Part shown: piece by piece, positions 15,426-25,611 of the stretch
Layout: each line of letters begins with the position of its first letter
How positions within the stretch are numbered: the stretch's first letter is position 1
Assembly (NCBI GenBank): GCA_030145205.1
Contig: JAQYVZ010000013.1
Location: forward strand, 1-64,000
Direction of reading: 5' to 3'
Length of the DNA: 64,000 nucleotides
Origin: Desulfuromonadales bacterium
GTDB lineage: Bacteria > Desulfobacterota > Desulfuromonadia > Desulfuromonadales > BM103
The notes under the pieces: generated by a model
What the model saw: only the letters and a program-made list of their open reading frames with translations
What the model was told of the DNA's origin: nothing
Databases searched by the model: none
Position numbers and translations under genes: made by a program

Positions 15426-16410
15426 TTTTTCGCCTCCGCAGCGCCAGCCGGGTCCGTACCGTCTCAACCAGGCCAGTGATCAGTCCCTGAGGCAGGAACA
15501 TCAGCACCAGAATCAGGATACCGCCATGCACGAAATCCTTGTAGGTTTCAAAGATATCGACCCACTCCGGCAGCAGGGTAATCAGACCCGCCCCCACCAG
15601 AGAACCCCAGATCGATCCCATGCCGCCGATCACCACCATGATCGCCAAGTCGGTCGAGGCGAAGATATCGAAGGTGTCGGGGCTGATGAACTGGTAGCAG
15701 TGCGCGTAGAGGCTACCGGCCAGCGAGGCCAGCACCGCCGACAACACGAAGACCTTGATCTTGGCGCGACGCGTATTGACCCCGAGTGCGGCGGCGGCGA
15801 CTTCATCCCCGGCCAGCGCGGCCAGCCCACGCCCGACGCCGCTGCGTACCAGGTTCAGGCAGAGCAGCAGGCAGGCCAGGGCCGCCGTCCAGACCAGGTA
15901 ATGGAAACGGACTTCATTGTCAAAGGCGAACCCGCCGATCGACAGGGGGTCAATCCCGGCGAATCCGCTCGGGCCACCGGTCACATCGTCCCACTGCAGC
16001 AGGATCGTGTGAACGACGAAGCTGAAACCAAGAGTCGCCATCGCCAGGTAGTGGCCGGCCAGACGCAGGATCGGCAGGCCGACCGCGAGGGCAACCAGGC
16101 CAACCAACAGCGCCACCCCGACCATGGTCGGCCAGGCCGGCAGGCCGAAGTTGACCGTACCGATCGCCGAACCGTAAGCTCCAAGGGCGAAAAACGCGGC
16201 ATGGCCCAAAGAGATCTGCCCGGCAAAACCGATAAACAGGTTCAGACCGAGCACGATGATCACGTAGATGGCAATCAGGTTTGACAAGCCGAGAGTGTAG
16301 GGATTGTCCTGCAACAGCGGATAGACAGCGATCGCCAGGGTCAGGACCGTCACGGTCAGACCGGTGCGATGCAGAGAGATGAAATAAGCGATTTTCTCTT
16401 TAGCCGTCAT
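15412..16410 (-). CDS. livM: Branched-chain amino acid ABC transporter permease LivM
   Basis: This is an inner-membrane permease subunit of the Liv importer. Its 332 residues include about nine transmembrane helices and the conserved [12 protein letters not shown] motif, the [19 protein letters not shown] segment, and the cytoplasmic loop [26 protein letters not shown] that contacts the ATPases. It overlaps livG by 14 bp. A GC-rich hairpin repeat lies between it and iorB upstream. Confidence 0.95.
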   Translation of the reverse strand: MTAKEKIAYFISLHRTGLTVTVLTLAIAVYPLLQDNPYTLGLSNLIAIYVIIVLGLNLFIGFAGQISLGHAAFFALGAYGSAIGTVNFGLPAWPTMVGVALLVGLVALAVGLPILRLAGHYLAMATLGFSFVVHTILLQWDDVTGGPSGFAGIDPLSIGGFAFDNEVRFHYLVWTAALACLLLCLNLVRSGVGRGLAALAGDEVAAAALGVNTRRAKIKVFVLSAVLASLAGSLYAHCYQFISPDTFDIFASTDLAIMVVIGGMGSIWGSLVGAGLITLLPEWVDIFETYKDFVHGGILILVLMFLPQGLITGLVETVRTRLALRRRKNAAA

Positions 16411-16433
16411 TTATCTCAATAAACCTGAAGGGT

Positions 16434-16473
16434 TTCCCCCTCACCCTAACCCTCTCCCGCCAGGGGAGAGGGG
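16434..16473. repeat. GC-rich intergenic hairpin repeat
   Basis: CCCTCACCCTAACCCTCTCCC followed by GGGGAGAGGGG folds into a stem of eight or more base pairs. Sequences of this kind recur in intergenic regions of many proteobacteria. It sits in the 64-bp gap between iorB and livM, where it could protect or partly terminate the transcript. Confidence 0.6.
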
Positions 16474-16474
16474 A

Positions 16475-16975
16475 TTACCCGTTCATCCCCAGCTGGAAGG
16501 CTTCCAGATTTTGAGCGACGAACTTTTCTGGTGCCAAGGTGCGGATGGCGGCTTCACAGTCGGCCGCACTGCAGAACAAGGCGCCCTCTTTGATCGCCAG
16601 ACCAAGCAGAACGAGGTTGGCCAGCACCGGGTTGCCGAGGCGACGTGCCAGAGTCGACGCGTTGATGCGCACCCCCTTGCCCTTTTCCTTGGCATTGACC
16701 AGCAGGCTACCGTCATATTTCATCAGGTGCTTGTGCGCTGCCAGGTTCTTCTCCCAGAGCAGCAGGCCGACATCGGCCTGACCGGAGCGAATCATGGGAC
16801 TGGCAAAGTCACCCACCTTGATGGTCGACAGCACCGACCCACCGCGCTGGGCCATGCCGTGGGTTTCCGAGGTCAGCACCGGCAGGTCGCGGGCCACCGC
16901 CGTCTGGGCAATCACCCGGGTCAGGAAGAGCACACCCTGCCCACCGATACCGCTGACAATGATCTGTTGCTTCAT
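16475..16975 (-). CDS. iorB: Indolepyruvate:ferredoxin oxidoreductase, beta subunit
   Basis: Together with IorA it oxidatively decarboxylates aryl-pyruvates to aryl-acetyl-CoA with reduction of ferredoxin. The 166-residue protein is the gamma-domain of the 2-oxoacid oxidoreductase superfamily: IIVSGIGGQGVLFLTRVIAQ at the N-terminus, then TSETHGMAQRGGSVLSTIKVG, both diagnostic for the CoA-contacting subunit. The start overlaps the iorA stop by 4 bp, fixing the pair as a unit. It is slightly shorter than many IorB proteins. Confidence 0.93.
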   Translation of the reverse strand: MKQQIIVSGIGGQGVLFLTRVIAQTAVARDLPVLTSETHGMAQRGGSVLSTIKVGDFASPMIRSGQADVGLLLWEKNLAAHKHLMKYDGSLLVNAKEKGKGVRINASTLARRLGNPVLANLVLLGLAIKEGALFCSAADCEAAIRTLAPEKFVAQNLEAFQLGMNG

Positions 16976-18789
16976 GAGCGGGGCTCCTTGATGATGGCGT
17001 CAACCGGGCAGACCGGCACACAGGTGCCGCAGCCGACACAGCGATCCTGATTAACCGCCGCTTTACCGGTCCCCTCGTCCATAAACAGGGCCGGGCATTC
17101 AAATGCGTTGACACACTTACGGCAACTGATACAGCTCGCCTCGATGCTGACCCGGTACATCGTCTGCTGCTTGAGGACGCCCTTCTCCATCAGGCAGCCG
17201 TGCCGGGAGATCAGCACGGCGACGCCCCCCTCGGGGCCGCGGATGTGCTGGTCGGCCTGCTGCAGCAAGGCCTCGAAACCCTCTTTATCGTACGGATCGC
17301 AGACCTCCAGGAAATCAACACCGCTGGCCTTCACCAAAGGCTCAATCGCCACAGCCTTCGTCGGCATACCGCCGGCGGCGACGCCCATGTGCGGCACCGG
17401 CTGCCCGCCGGTCATGGCGGTGGTCGCATTATCCAGAATGACGACAATGATCCGCGCCTGCTGGATCACGGCGTTGACCAGGGCGGGAAGGCCGGAATGG
17501 AAGAAGGTGGAATCGCCGATGGTCACCACCACGGTCGGGAAGTCCTCACCTTGCGCATACGCCTGGTAGAAGCCGACGCCCTGGCTGATGCAGGCTCCCA
17601 TGCAATGCACCGTGTGCACAGCGCCCAGGTTCATGCCGAGGGTGTAACAACCGATGTCGGAGGGGAAAATCCCTTTCGGGAAACAACTCTTAATACTGTA
17701 GAAGGCCGCCCGGTGCGGACAACCCGGACAAAGTGACGGCCGTTGGCCACGCTGTTCCGCCGCCGGCTCGCCCGGCGCTTCCAGATCAAGGAAGGTCGCC
17801 AGAACCTGGTGAATAACATCCGGGGTCAGCTCTCCTTCGCGCGGCACAGCACCGCCCTGTTTGCCGACCGCACCGGGATGCGCCAGCTGCAGCTCGATTA
17901 CCGGGTAGGTCTCTTCCAGCACCAGAACCTGGTCGTAGTCGGCATGCAGCTGTTCAATCCATTCCGGGCTGAGCGGGTAAGGCATCACCACCTGGAACAG
18001 GTCGCACTGGCCGCTCAGGCCGAGCTCATCAAGCAAGTCGACCAGGTGGCCGTAGACAATGCCGGAGGCGACCAGCGCCACTTTTGGCTGGCTGCCGTTA
18101 CCGGACTGGAGGCGCGGCTGCACGGCCTCTTCCCGGGCTAGCTGCTCCAGTTTTTCATTGAGTTTGCGATGCAGGCCCGGCAGGAAGGGCGGCGTCGCTG
18201 CCCAGCGGGTCGGATCCTTTTCGAATTGGGCCTCCCGCTCCAGCGCGACCGGCGCACCAACCTCGACATTTTGCCGCGAATGACAAATGCGAGTGGTCGG
18301 CCGCAGCACGATATTCATCTCATACTGCTCGGAGAGCGCGTAAGCGGTCGCCACCATCTCGCCAGCTTCAGCTGGACTGGCCGGATCGAGCACCGGCACC
18401 CGTCCCTGCAGACAGAACAAGCGGGTGTCCTGTTCGTTCTGAGAACTGTGCGGGCCGGGATCATCAGCGACCACCGTCACCATGCCGCCCTTGACACCAA
18501 GATAGGCGGTCCGCATGAAGGGGTCGGCAGCAACGTTCAGACCGACCTGTTTCATGACTGCGACAGAACGCTTGCCAGTATAGCTGGCCGCCAGGGCCAC
18601 TTCGAAAGCGATCTTCTCATTGACCGACCATTCGATGTGCAACGGCTCGACCGCCTGGTCACGCCGGTCGATCATCGCCTGCAGCACCTCGGTGGAGGGC
18701 GTTCCCGGATAGGCGGCCGCGACCTGGCAGCCGGCCTCAATCAGCGCTTGGCCGATCGCTTCATTTCCCATCAACAACTGTTTGCTCAT
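16972..18789 (-). CDS. iorA: Indolepyruvate:ferredoxin oxidoreductase, alpha subunit
   Basis: The large IorA subunit holds thiamine diphosphate and two [4Fe-4S] clusters. Its N-terminal pyrimidine-binding domain begins GNEAIGQALIEAGCQVAAAYPGTPSTE. The thiamine-diphosphate site is TIGDSTFFHSGLPAL with downstream LDNATTAMTGGQP, as in IorA proteins. The last 60 residues are a ferredoxin domain with CISCRKC...CP and CVGCGTCVPVCP. Length 605 is normal. Its position between livH and livM in a transport operon suggests oxidation of imported aromatic (or branched) amino acids after transamination, or the reverse, reductive synthesis from aryl acids. Confidence 0.96.
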   Translation of the reverse strand: MSKQLLMGNEAIGQALIEAGCQVAAAYPGTPSTEVLQAMIDRRDQAVEPLHIEWSVNEKIAFEVALAASYTGKRSVAVMKQVGLNVAADPFMRTAYLGVKGGMVTVVADDPGPHSSQNEQDTRLFCLQGRVPVLDPASPAEAGEMVATAYALSEQYEMNIVLRPTTRICHSRQNVEVGAPVALEREAQFEKDPTRWAATPPFLPGLHRKLNEKLEQLAREEAVQPRLQSGNGSQPKVALVASGIVYGHLVDLLDELGLSGQCDLFQVVMPYPLSPEWIEQLHADYDQVLVLEETYPVIELQLAHPGAVGKQGGAVPREGELTPDVIHQVLATFLDLEAPGEPAAEQRGQRPSLCPGCPHRAAFYSIKSCFPKGIFPSDIGCYTLGMNLGAVHTVHCMGACISQGVGFYQAYAQGEDFPTVVVTIGDSTFFHSGLPALVNAVIQQARIIVVILDNATTAMTGGQPVPHMGVAAGGMPTKAVAIEPLVKASGVDFLEVCDPYDKEGFEALLQQADQHIRGPEGGVAVLISRHGCLMEKGVLKQQTMYRVSIEASCISCRKCVNAFECPALFMDEGTGKAAVNQDRCVGCGTCVPVCPVDAIIKEPRS

Positions 18790-18853
18790 AATCCCATTTC
18801 TATCGTGTTGTCACGCTGTTTCGCCGTCGCCTGCGGCAACAGCGTGCGTGCGC

Positions 18854-19717
18854 TTATTTCCCCAACAACCCTTTCGGACGAATGCATAGCACCAGCAACA
18901 AGACCACGAATGCCAGCACATCTTTGTAGGCACTCGACAGGTAACCGGCTGACAGCGACTCCAGCAAACCCAAACCGACTCCCCCGAGAATCGCCCCCGG
19001 GAAAGACCCGAAGCCACCGAGAATCGCAGCGGCAAAACCCTTCAACCCGAGCAACACGCCGACATCGTAGCTCAGGGTGGTAATCGGCGTCACCAACACA
19101 CCGGCCAAGCCGCCCAAGGCACCGGCCAAAGCGAAGCTGGTCAGCCGAACCCGCCCGGCCGGAATGCCGACCACATTGGCCGCAGTCGGATTGCTCGCGA
19201 CTGCCCGCATCGACAATCCGAGAGAGGTCCGATAAAAGAACCAGTTCAGCAGACCGATCGCAATAATCGACAAAGCCATGATCCAGAGCGCCTGCGGCAG
19301 CAGCGAAGCCCCGAAAATTCTGACCGGCTCGTCAGGCGTCAAGGGCGGCAGCGCCATGCGGTTCTTGCCCCACACCAGCTTCATCACGCCGCGGAGAACA
19401 ATTGACAGGCCCACGGTCATGAAAATCAGGACCAGTTCGTGATTGGACCGTGCCGGTCGCAGACCGAAGCGCTCGATCAGCATCGCCGCCAGAGCAACAC
19501 CGGCCACGGCCAGCAGCAGTCCGGGCACCATCGGCAGACCGATGGCGAACAGAGCCGAGAACATCAGCATTCCGCCCAGCGAGACAAAATCAACCTGGAC
19601 GAAGTTGACGATTCCCATGGTGTTGTGCACCACGCAGAAGCCGAGCGCAATCAGAGCGTAGATGGCACCGTTGGTCAGACCAGCGAAGATGAATTGGAGG
19701 ATATCCTGGGTTGCCAT
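18854..19717 (-). CDS. livH: Branched-chain amino acid ABC transporter permease LivH
   Basis: First gene of the liv-ior-paaK run and second permease subunit of the importer. The 287-residue protein starts MATQDILQFIFAGLTNGAIYALIALGF, typical of LivH, and contains NFVQVDFVSLGGM and the ATPase-contacting loop MRAVASNPTAANVVGIPAGRVRLTSFA. The ATG at 19717 is preferred because homology begins there; the frame extends to 19813 without conserved sequence. A 64-bp gap separates it from iorA. Confidence 0.94.
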   Translation of the reverse strand: MATQDILQFIFAGLTNGAIYALIALGFCVVHNTMGIVNFVQVDFVSLGGMLMFSALFAIGLPMVPGLLLAVAGVALAAMLIERFGLRPARSNHELVLIFMTVGLSIVLRGVMKLVWGKNRMALPPLTPDEPVRIFGASLLPQALWIMALSIIAIGLLNWFFYRTSLGLSMRAVASNPTAANVVGIPAGRVRLTSFALAGALGGLAGVLVTPITTLSYDVGVLLGLKGFAAAILGGFGSFPGAILGGVGLGLLESLSAGYLSSAYKDVLAFVVLLLVLCIRPKGLLGK

Positions 19718-19785
19718 TCTGCTGTCCTGAAAGTCCAGACCAACACCCGCAAAGCGGGATGCAGACCGGATGAGGTCAAACCGTG

Positions 19786-19813
19786 AGATTAACCCATCAT
19801 TCCGTCTTTGCAA
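19786..19813 (-). promoter_or_regulatory. Possible promoter of the liv-ior-paaK operon
   Basis: On the minus strand TTGCAA and TAATCT are 16 bp apart, about 70 bp before livH. A small hairpin (CCCGC-TTT-GCGGG) lies in the leader. Match to consensus is moderate. Confidence 0.35.
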
Positions 19814-19817
19814 AGTC

Positions 19818-20123
19818 TTAATTCGGCGTGATTTTGTGAGATATCGGGAGACAATGAAAAGTTACGGGAGGTGGTGCGTCCCCTCCAGCACCCGGCCGCC
19901 GGCAACCTTGGCGAGGCCTGAACTGATGATCATCGCCGCCCGAAAAATCATCGCCAACCACTTCGACCTGCGGGTCATAGCTCCAGCGGCGATCTTGCAG
20001 TTTGTCGGGGTTACGGCCAATGACCCTGACCCGCCAGCCAGCCTCAACCAGTCGCGGCACCAGGCGCGCCCCGATATAGCCGGTTGCCCCGAGAACAGCT
20101 ATTGGACGATCATCTCGTGACAT
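19818..20123 (-). pseudogene. Truncated NAD(P)-binding (SDR/epimerase-like) gene fragment
   Basis: The first 56 residues read as a Rossmann-fold N-terminus: a Gly-rich GATGYIGARLVPRLVEAGW nucleotide loop, then VRVIGRNPDKL and VEVVGDD. After that the frame turns into low-quality sequence (repeated Arg/Pro/Gly) and stops at 101 codons, far short of the 300-500 residues of such proteins. Only the 5' end of a gene therefore remains, ended by deletion or frameshift. Confidence 0.65.
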
Positions 20124-20301
20124 GATTTTCTTTCAAGCTGAACACCTGTTTTCAATCTCTACGTGAGCAGTCTAGCAGAAATCACGCAGCTTTGTCTGTT
20201 GGCTCAAAGCGAACACCCCGCATTGCATGGAGTTGCCATTGCCCGCAGACAGCTCCCTTGCTAGAATGGGAAAGATACTTATCTTCATGAAAAGGAACAC
20301 T

Positions 20302-23300
20302 ATGGCTTTCAACCCAGATATCTGGTCCCGATACGAATACGAAGGAATCCCCATCTATATCCGCAGTGACCACCCGGTATGGTTTGTCCCGAACCAAGCG
20401 GGCGACCAACTGCTTCAGGAAATGTCGAACGGCAAATCGGCACCGGACGGGCGCCGCAGCAGCTACTTTCTGGAGCGCCTGCCCGACCCGCCGCCGGGCC
20501 GGTTTCCCGGACGGGGGCAACTGCTCGACAACACCCGGCTGGAGGAGCTCTGGTTTCACATCACCAACCGCTGCAATCTGACCTGTCGCCATTGCCTGTT
20601 TGCCTCATCACCGGAAGATGCGGCTGAGCTCGAGGCTTCGGTGATCCTGCAACGAGCGGCCGAAGCCCATGAACATGGCTGCCGGATTTTCTCCCTGACC
20701 GGTGGCGAGCCGCTGGTGCATCGTCAGTTTGACGAAATCATGTCAGGCTTACTGGCCCTGCCGGACAGTCGGGTCGTGATTCTGACCAACGGCCTGCGGC
20801 TTGAACAGGTTTTCAGTCACAAACAATGGGACTGGAGCCGCATCCACCTGCAGGTCAGCGTCGATGGTCTGGAGAAACGCCACGACCAGATTCGTGGACC
20901 GGGGTCCTTCCGCAAGCTACGGGAGCAGTTGCTCTGGCTACAACAACTGCAGATGCCGTTCACCGTGTCAATGTGTGTGGAGCGCAGCAACCTCGGTGAG
21001 ATGAGCGGGGTCGTCGATTTTGCCGCCGACTGCGGCGCGAGCGGCCTGCATTTCATGTGGTATTTCATCCGCGGCCGGGGCGACGCCGATCATTTCGCAA
21101 CCCCCGACGAGATTTTCGAGCAGCTCAAGCTGGCCAGCCAGCGCGCCGAATCACGCGACATCGGCATTGACAACCTCGACAGTCTGCGCACCCAAATTTT
21201 CGCCCCGAGCGGCACCTATCATGACGGCAGCACCAGCGGCTGGGAAGCCCTGGCAATCGGCCCGGACGGCCAACTCTACCCCTCTGCCGCGCTGGTCGGC
21301 ATGAAGCAACTCGCCACCCCGCTCGACCAGGGGCTCTACCAGGCCTGGCAGGAAAGCACCGTTCTCCAAAACCTCCGCTCCTCCTCGGTGGTGCACAGCA
21401 ATTCACCACTGCGCTTCTACCTCGGCGGCGGCGACTCCGATCACAGCTTCACACACTGCGGCGAGTTTGTCGGCTGCGACCCCTACCTGCCGCTTTACGA
21501 AAAGTCGATGCTCTGGCTGATCAGCCGCGAAGCACTTCAGCAGCAGGCGGACGGACCGCCGCGGTTGCGCCTGAAGATGGGTGACATCCTCGAATCGTGT
21601 GGAAGCCATGGCAATGTCGCCCTGGTGCACAGCAACTGCCTGCTCTCCCTCGCTGATCGCGACAGCCGCAAGGTGGTCAAGGATTTTTACTCCGACGCCG
21701 CCACCCGCCAGAATGACGATATTCTCAACCCGGTCTGCTACGACGAAGCGATGATCAGCCACATCCCGCAGGAGTTCCGCTTCCGTGGCTACGGCTGTGG
21801 CAGCCCAGTGCTGGACGCAGCCATCCAGCCAGGGGAAACAGTGATCGATCTGGGCAGCGGCCGCGGCATCGAATGTTTCATCGCGGCCAAACAGACGGGA
21901 CGGGACGGCCTGGTTTTCGGTATCGACATGCTCGATGACATGCTGACAATTGCCCGCTCCGGAAGCCAGGCGGTCAGCCGCAACCTCGGCTACGACAACC
22001 TTGCCTTTCGCAAGGGCTACCTGGAAGAGCTGCCGATGGAGGATGACTCTGCCGATCTGATTTTATCGAATTGCGTCATGAACCTGTCGATGCACAAGCG
22101 CCGAGCCTTTGCCGAAATTTTTCGATCGCTCAAACAGGGTGGCCGCCTGGTCATGTCGGACGTCGTCTGTGAGACGGAGTCTCCCGCCGGCATCAAGAAT
22201 GACGAAACCCTGCGGGGTGAGTGCATCGGCGGCGCCCTGACCCAGAAAGATCTGATCGGCATTCTGGATGAAACCGGCTTCACCGCGATCCGTCTGTTGA
22301 AACGCTTTCCCTACCGCACCGTGCAGGGGCATCCCTTTTACTCTCTCACCTTTGAAGCCCGCAAGCCGACCCTGTCGGAAATGACCCAGGTAGTCTACCG
22401 GGGACCAGGCATGGCGATCATTCTGCCAGACGGTAGCAGCTTACACCGCGGCATGGTTCAATCCCTGCCGCGCCAGTTGGCCGAGAGTCTTGGCGAGCAG
22501 GTCTTCCTGCTGGATGAAGCCGGTGCGGTCACCAACCTGGAACTGCAGGATGGCTGCGCCTGCGCCCTGCCCCCCGAAGCACCACCGACTGAGAATGCAC
22601 TGTCGGAGAGCGCGGAACCGGCCCGTCATGCCAGCGGCTGCATGGTTTGCGGAGCATCTCTGGTCTATGCAACCCAGGAGCAGGTAGCTGCCTGCACCTA
22701 CTGCGACGAGACGCACCACACCGCTGCACTCTGTGAGCAGGGGCATTTTGTCTGCGACCGCTGCCATGCCCAGGACGCACTGCAGGTCATTGAACATCTC
22801 TGCCTGGTCACCCGGGAGACCGACATGCTGGTCCTGCTCGAGCAGATCCGCCAGCATCCGCTGGTGCCGACCAACGGCCCTGAGCATCACGGTCTGGTGC
22901 CGGGCATCATCCTGGCAACCTACCGGAACCTGGGAGGGGGAATTGACGAGGAGCTGATCCGCGCCGGCATTCGCCGCGGTGCACAGGTCATCGGAGGGAG
23001 TTGTGCTTATGTGGGCATCTGCGGGGCCGCAACCGGTGTCGGCGTCGCCTTCAGCCTGCTGCTGGAAGCAAACCCGCTGAAACCGACCGAACGCCACCTG
23101 CTGCAATCGGCCATGCGGGACGCCATCGCGGAGATTGCTGACCAGGAAGCCGCACGCTGCTGCCAGCGCGATTGCCTGCTGGCCCTGCAGGCCGCCGCCC
23201 GTATCTCACCACGACTGCTGCCGATTCCTCTGCAAGCCGGCGCAGGAATCCGCTGTACGCAGCAGCACAAGAACCGCGAGTGCCAGGGACAGGCCTGTCC

Positions 23301-23313
23301 GCTCTGGCCCTGA
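20302..23313 (+). CDS. Radical SAM / ArsM-like methyltransferase / DUF5714-like triple-domain protein
   Basis: The 1003-residue protein joins three enzymes or modules. Residues 1-80 (W..YEYEGIPIYIRSDHPVWFVPN) resemble the small N-terminal domain of some peptide-modifying radical SAM proteins. A radical SAM barrel follows with the [4Fe-4S] motif CNLTCRHC (Cys91, 95, 98), then TGGEPLVH and VDGLEKRHDQIRG. Residues about 470-680 are a class I methyltransferase with DLGSGRGIECFIAAK, YGCGSPV before it and ECIGGAL after it, which recalls arsenite methyltransferase ArsM. From about 780 to the end is a Cys-rich domain (CMVCGASL, CTYC, HFVCDRCH, later GGSCAYVGICGAATG) matching DUF5714 as I know it. Start 20302 is chosen for AAAGGA 6 bp upstream. 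It stands alone between a dead gene and a convergent c-di-GMP gene. Substrate unknown. Confidence 0.85.
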   Translation: MAFNPDIWSRYEYEGIPIYIRSDHPVWFVPNQAGDQLLQEMSNGKSAPDGRRSSYFLERLPDPPPGRFPGRGQLLDNTRLEELWFHITNRCNLTCRHCLFASSPEDAAELEASVILQRAAEAHEHGCRIFSLTGGEPLVHRQFDEIMSGLLALPDSRVVILTNGLRLEQVFSHKQWDWSRIHLQVSVDGLEKRHDQIRGPGSFRKLREQLLWLQQLQMPFTVSMCVERSNLGEMSGVVDFAADCGASGLHFMWYFIRGRGDADHFATPDEIFEQLKLASQRAESRDIGIDNLDSLRTQIFAPSGTYHDGSTSGWEALAIGPDGQLYPSAALVGMKQLATPLDQGLYQAWQESTVLQNLRSSSVVHSNSPLRFYLGGGDSDHSFTHCGEFVGCDPYLPLYEKSMLWLISREALQQQADGPPRLRLKMGDILESCGSHGNVALVHSNCLLSLADRDSRKVVKDFYSDAATRQNDDILNPVCYDEAMISHIPQEFRFRGYGCGSPVLDAAIQPGETVIDLGSGRGIECFIAAKQTGRDGLVFGIDMLDDMLTIARSGSQAVSRNLGYDNLAFRKGYLEELPMEDDSADLILSNCVMNLSMHKRRAFAEIFRSLKQGGRLVMSDVVCETESPAGIKNDETLRGECIGGALTQKDLIGILDETGFTAIRLLKRFPYRTVQGHPFYSLTFEARKPTLSEMTQVVYRGPGMAIILPDGSSLHRGMVQSLPRQLAESLGEQVFLLDEAGAVTNLELQDGCACALPPEAPPTENALSESAEPARHASGCMVCGASLVYATQEQVAACTYCDETHHTAALCEQGHFVCDRCHAQDALQVIEHLCLVTRETDMLVLLEQIRQHPLVPTNGPEHHGLVPGIILATYRNLGGGIDEELIRAGIRRGAQVIGGSCAYVGICGAATGVGVAFSLLLEANPLKPTERHLLQSAMRDAIAEIADQEAARCCQRDCLLALQAAARISPRLLPIPLQAGAGIRCTQQHKNRECQGQACPLWP

Positions 23314-23319
23314 CGCCCC

Positions 23320-25425
23320 TTATTCGCTTGACGGATTAATCCGGTTCGAGAGAGGGATGACCGGTAAGGGTTCCGTGTGCGCCGCACCGAGGTCCGTGTG
23401 CGCCTGCTGCAAAAAGGTTTCAAACTGATCGACCGGCAACGGCACCTGATAAAGGAACCCCTGTGCCCACTCCATACCGAGACCGATCAGGGCCTCTTCC
23501 TGGGCCTTGGTTTCGACCCCCTCCGCCAGCGCAGCCAGCCCCATCACCTCCGCAAGAGAGGCCACCGATGCAGCAATGGCAAGGTCGTGTCGATCCTGAT
23601 GCAGATCCCTGATGAAGCTGCGGTCGATTTTCAGTTTGGTGATCGGGAAATGCTTAAGATAACTGAGTGAGGAGTACCCTGAGCCGAAGTCATCAATGGC
23701 AAGTAACACACCGAGTTGTCTCAACTCGGTCATTTTCATGATCGCATCTTCGACATCCCCCATCAATAAGGTTTCCGTTACTTCCAGTTCCAGCAGATGC
23801 GCCGGCAAGCCCGTCTCTTCCAGGACAAGCTGAACCATTTCAACCAGGTTCGACTGCCGAAATTGCCGTGGCGAAACATTGACACTGAACCGGATCGGGC
23901 CGAGCCCCCTATTCAGCCAGGTACGTGCACGCCGACAGGTTTCTCGCAGAACCCACTCCCCTAACGGCACAATCAGGCCGGTTTCCTCCGCCAGGGGGAT
24001 AAACTCTCCTGGCAGAACCAATCCTCGCTGTGGATGCTGCCAGCGCAACAACGCCTCCGCACCACAGACGCTGCCGCTCCTCATGGAAACCTGCGGCTGG
24101 AAGAAAATTCGCATCTGATTCTTATCGAGGGCGCTGCGCAGGTCACTTTCCAGGGCCAGCATCTTTCTGGCGCCATCCCCCATGCCGGGCAGATAGAACT
24201 GGTAGTTGTTGCGACCGCTATCCTTGGCCCGGAACATGGCAATATCGGCACAGCGTTTCAGGGAGGTCAGATCAGTACCATTATCCGGATAAAAGCTGAT
24301 CCCCAGGCTGGCAGTGACATACAGGCTGTGATCCATGATCTGACATTCCAGGGAGAGCTCGTCAATGATCTTACGCGAGATCTGGGCAACACTTTGCTGC
24401 GATTCGAACTCCTCGAGAATAACCACGAATTCATCGCCGCCCAAGCGGGCCACCGTATCACTTTTGCGTAAAGACGCTTCCAGCCGGCAGGCCGCCTCCA
24501 CCAGAACCAGGTCGCCGACATCATGTCCCAGGGTGTCATTGATAATCTTGAAACGATCGAGATCAATAAAAATCAGGGCGAGCGGCCGCTTCGAACGCTC
24601 GGCACGCTGGATCGCCTGCTTGAGTCGATCGTTGAACAGGAGGCGGTTCGGCAGTCCGGTCAGAGAATCGTGATGCGCCAAATGCTCCAGCCGGTCACGA
24701 TGCAGAGTCAATTCACTGTCGCGCAGCTCAATCTGCTCAAGCATTTCATTGAAGCCGGCCGTCAACTGGCCCAGTTCATCTTCACCGGTACCATCAATTC
24801 GCAGCGTATAGGCCTTCTCTTCGGTCACGGTGTGCATCGCCAATGCGAGCCGCTCAAGCGGCCCGGAAATCATCTCACGGAACTTGCGGCTGAGCATGAA
24901 GGAGAGTAACCAGGCAACCAGAACGATGAATCCCCAGATCATGACAAAACGGCTCATTGCCGCCTGTAAATCAATCAAGCTGGCCTGCACCACCAGGAGT
25001 CCGAGCTCTTTATTTTGGTGGAACAGCGGACGATGCATGCAGATCTGGCCGAGAGAGAAACGAGAGGAGGAATTAGTTACATGCTGCAGGGAAAGGTGGA
25101 CGTCTGAGCTCAGATTTGGGCCGTAGGAGGCAAACAGCTTGCCATCAGAAGTAAAAATCTGGCAGCTCAGGATTTTCGGGCTGGTGCCAAAATCCTGCAA
25201 CAGGAATTTGGCTTCAAGCGAGTTGTTCGTCACCAGCGTCCAGATGGTATTATCACCGACACGAACCAACTGGAGGCGCAGCTCTTCCAGGGCGGAATGC
25301 CGCAACTCCATATACTGCAGAACTGCCTGGAACATAAAGAGCAGCAACAGTGCGACCGTGGTCGTCACCAGGATGACGATCTGCACCTTGACGCGCAATG
25401 TCTGGCGCTGAAACCAGGCCTTCAC
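23320..25425 (-). CDS. Membrane sensor with HAMP, GGDEF and EAL domains
   Basis: A c-di-GMP turnover protein of 701 residues. A transmembrane helix (about 13-35) and a second (about 162-180) enclose a ~125-residue periplasmic sensor; a HAMP domain follows. The diguanylate cyclase domain keeps the exact GGDEF active site and an RxxD inhibitory site five residues before it (RKSD). The C-terminal phosphodiesterase domain has EALLRWQHP, the ETLLMGD region, [18 protein letters not shown] and AEGVETKAQ, so catalytic residues are present. Both domains look active, and the net direction cannot be predicted. GTG start with GAGGAGG before it. It converges with the radical SAM gene with only 6 bp between stops. 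Confidence 0.95.
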   Translation of the reverse strand: MKAWFQRQTLRVKVQIVILVTTTVALLLLFMFQAVLQYMELRHSALEELRLQLVRVGDNTIWTLVTNNSLEAKFLLQDFGTSPKILSCQIFTSDGKLFASYGPNLSSDVHLSLQHVTNSSSRFSLGQICMHRPLFHQNKELGLLVVQASLIDLQAAMSRFVMIWGFIVLVAWLLSFMLSRKFREMISGPLERLALAMHTVTEEKAYTLRIDGTGEDELGQLTAGFNEMLEQIELRDSELTLHRDRLEHLAHHDSLTGLPNRLLFNDRLKQAIQRAERSKRPLALIFIDLDRFKIINDTLGHDVGDLVLVEAACRLEASLRKSDTVARLGGDEFVVILEEFESQQSVAQISRKIIDELSLECQIMDHSLYVTASLGISFYPDNGTDLTSLKRCADIAMFRAKDSGRNNYQFYLPGMGDGARKMLALESDLRSALDKNQMRIFFQPQVSMRSGSVCGAEALLRWQHPQRGLVLPGEFIPLAEETGLIVPLGEWVLRETCRRARTWLNRGLGPIRFSVNVSPRQFRQSNLVEMVQLVLEETGLPAHLLELEVTETLLMGDVEDAIMKMTELRQLGVLLAIDDFGSGYSSLSYLKHFPITKLKIDRSFIRDLHQDRHDLAIAASVASLAEVMGLAALAEGVETKAQEEALIGLGMEWAQGFLYQVPLPVDQFETFLQQAHTDLGAAHTEPLPVIPLSNRINPSSE

Positions 25426-25611
25426 GCAACCTCCTCAACGGCTTAACCGCAGAGACCGCGGTATCAGCCAAAACACCCCTATTTAACTGTTATTAGATGA
25501 CAATTCTTTGTACATCAGGGTACGTGGATAGTCAACCTGATTGAGGAAAACACGCTGCCGGGCCGACAACTCGGACGAGTCATGCAGGAGGGCAAGCCGG
25601 CACTGATCAAA

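Noticed and set aside
16434-16473. Operon-ending terminator between iorB and livM
   Set aside because: The hairpin lacks a T-run on the minus strand and livM has no evident promoter of its own, so the operon probably continues through it.
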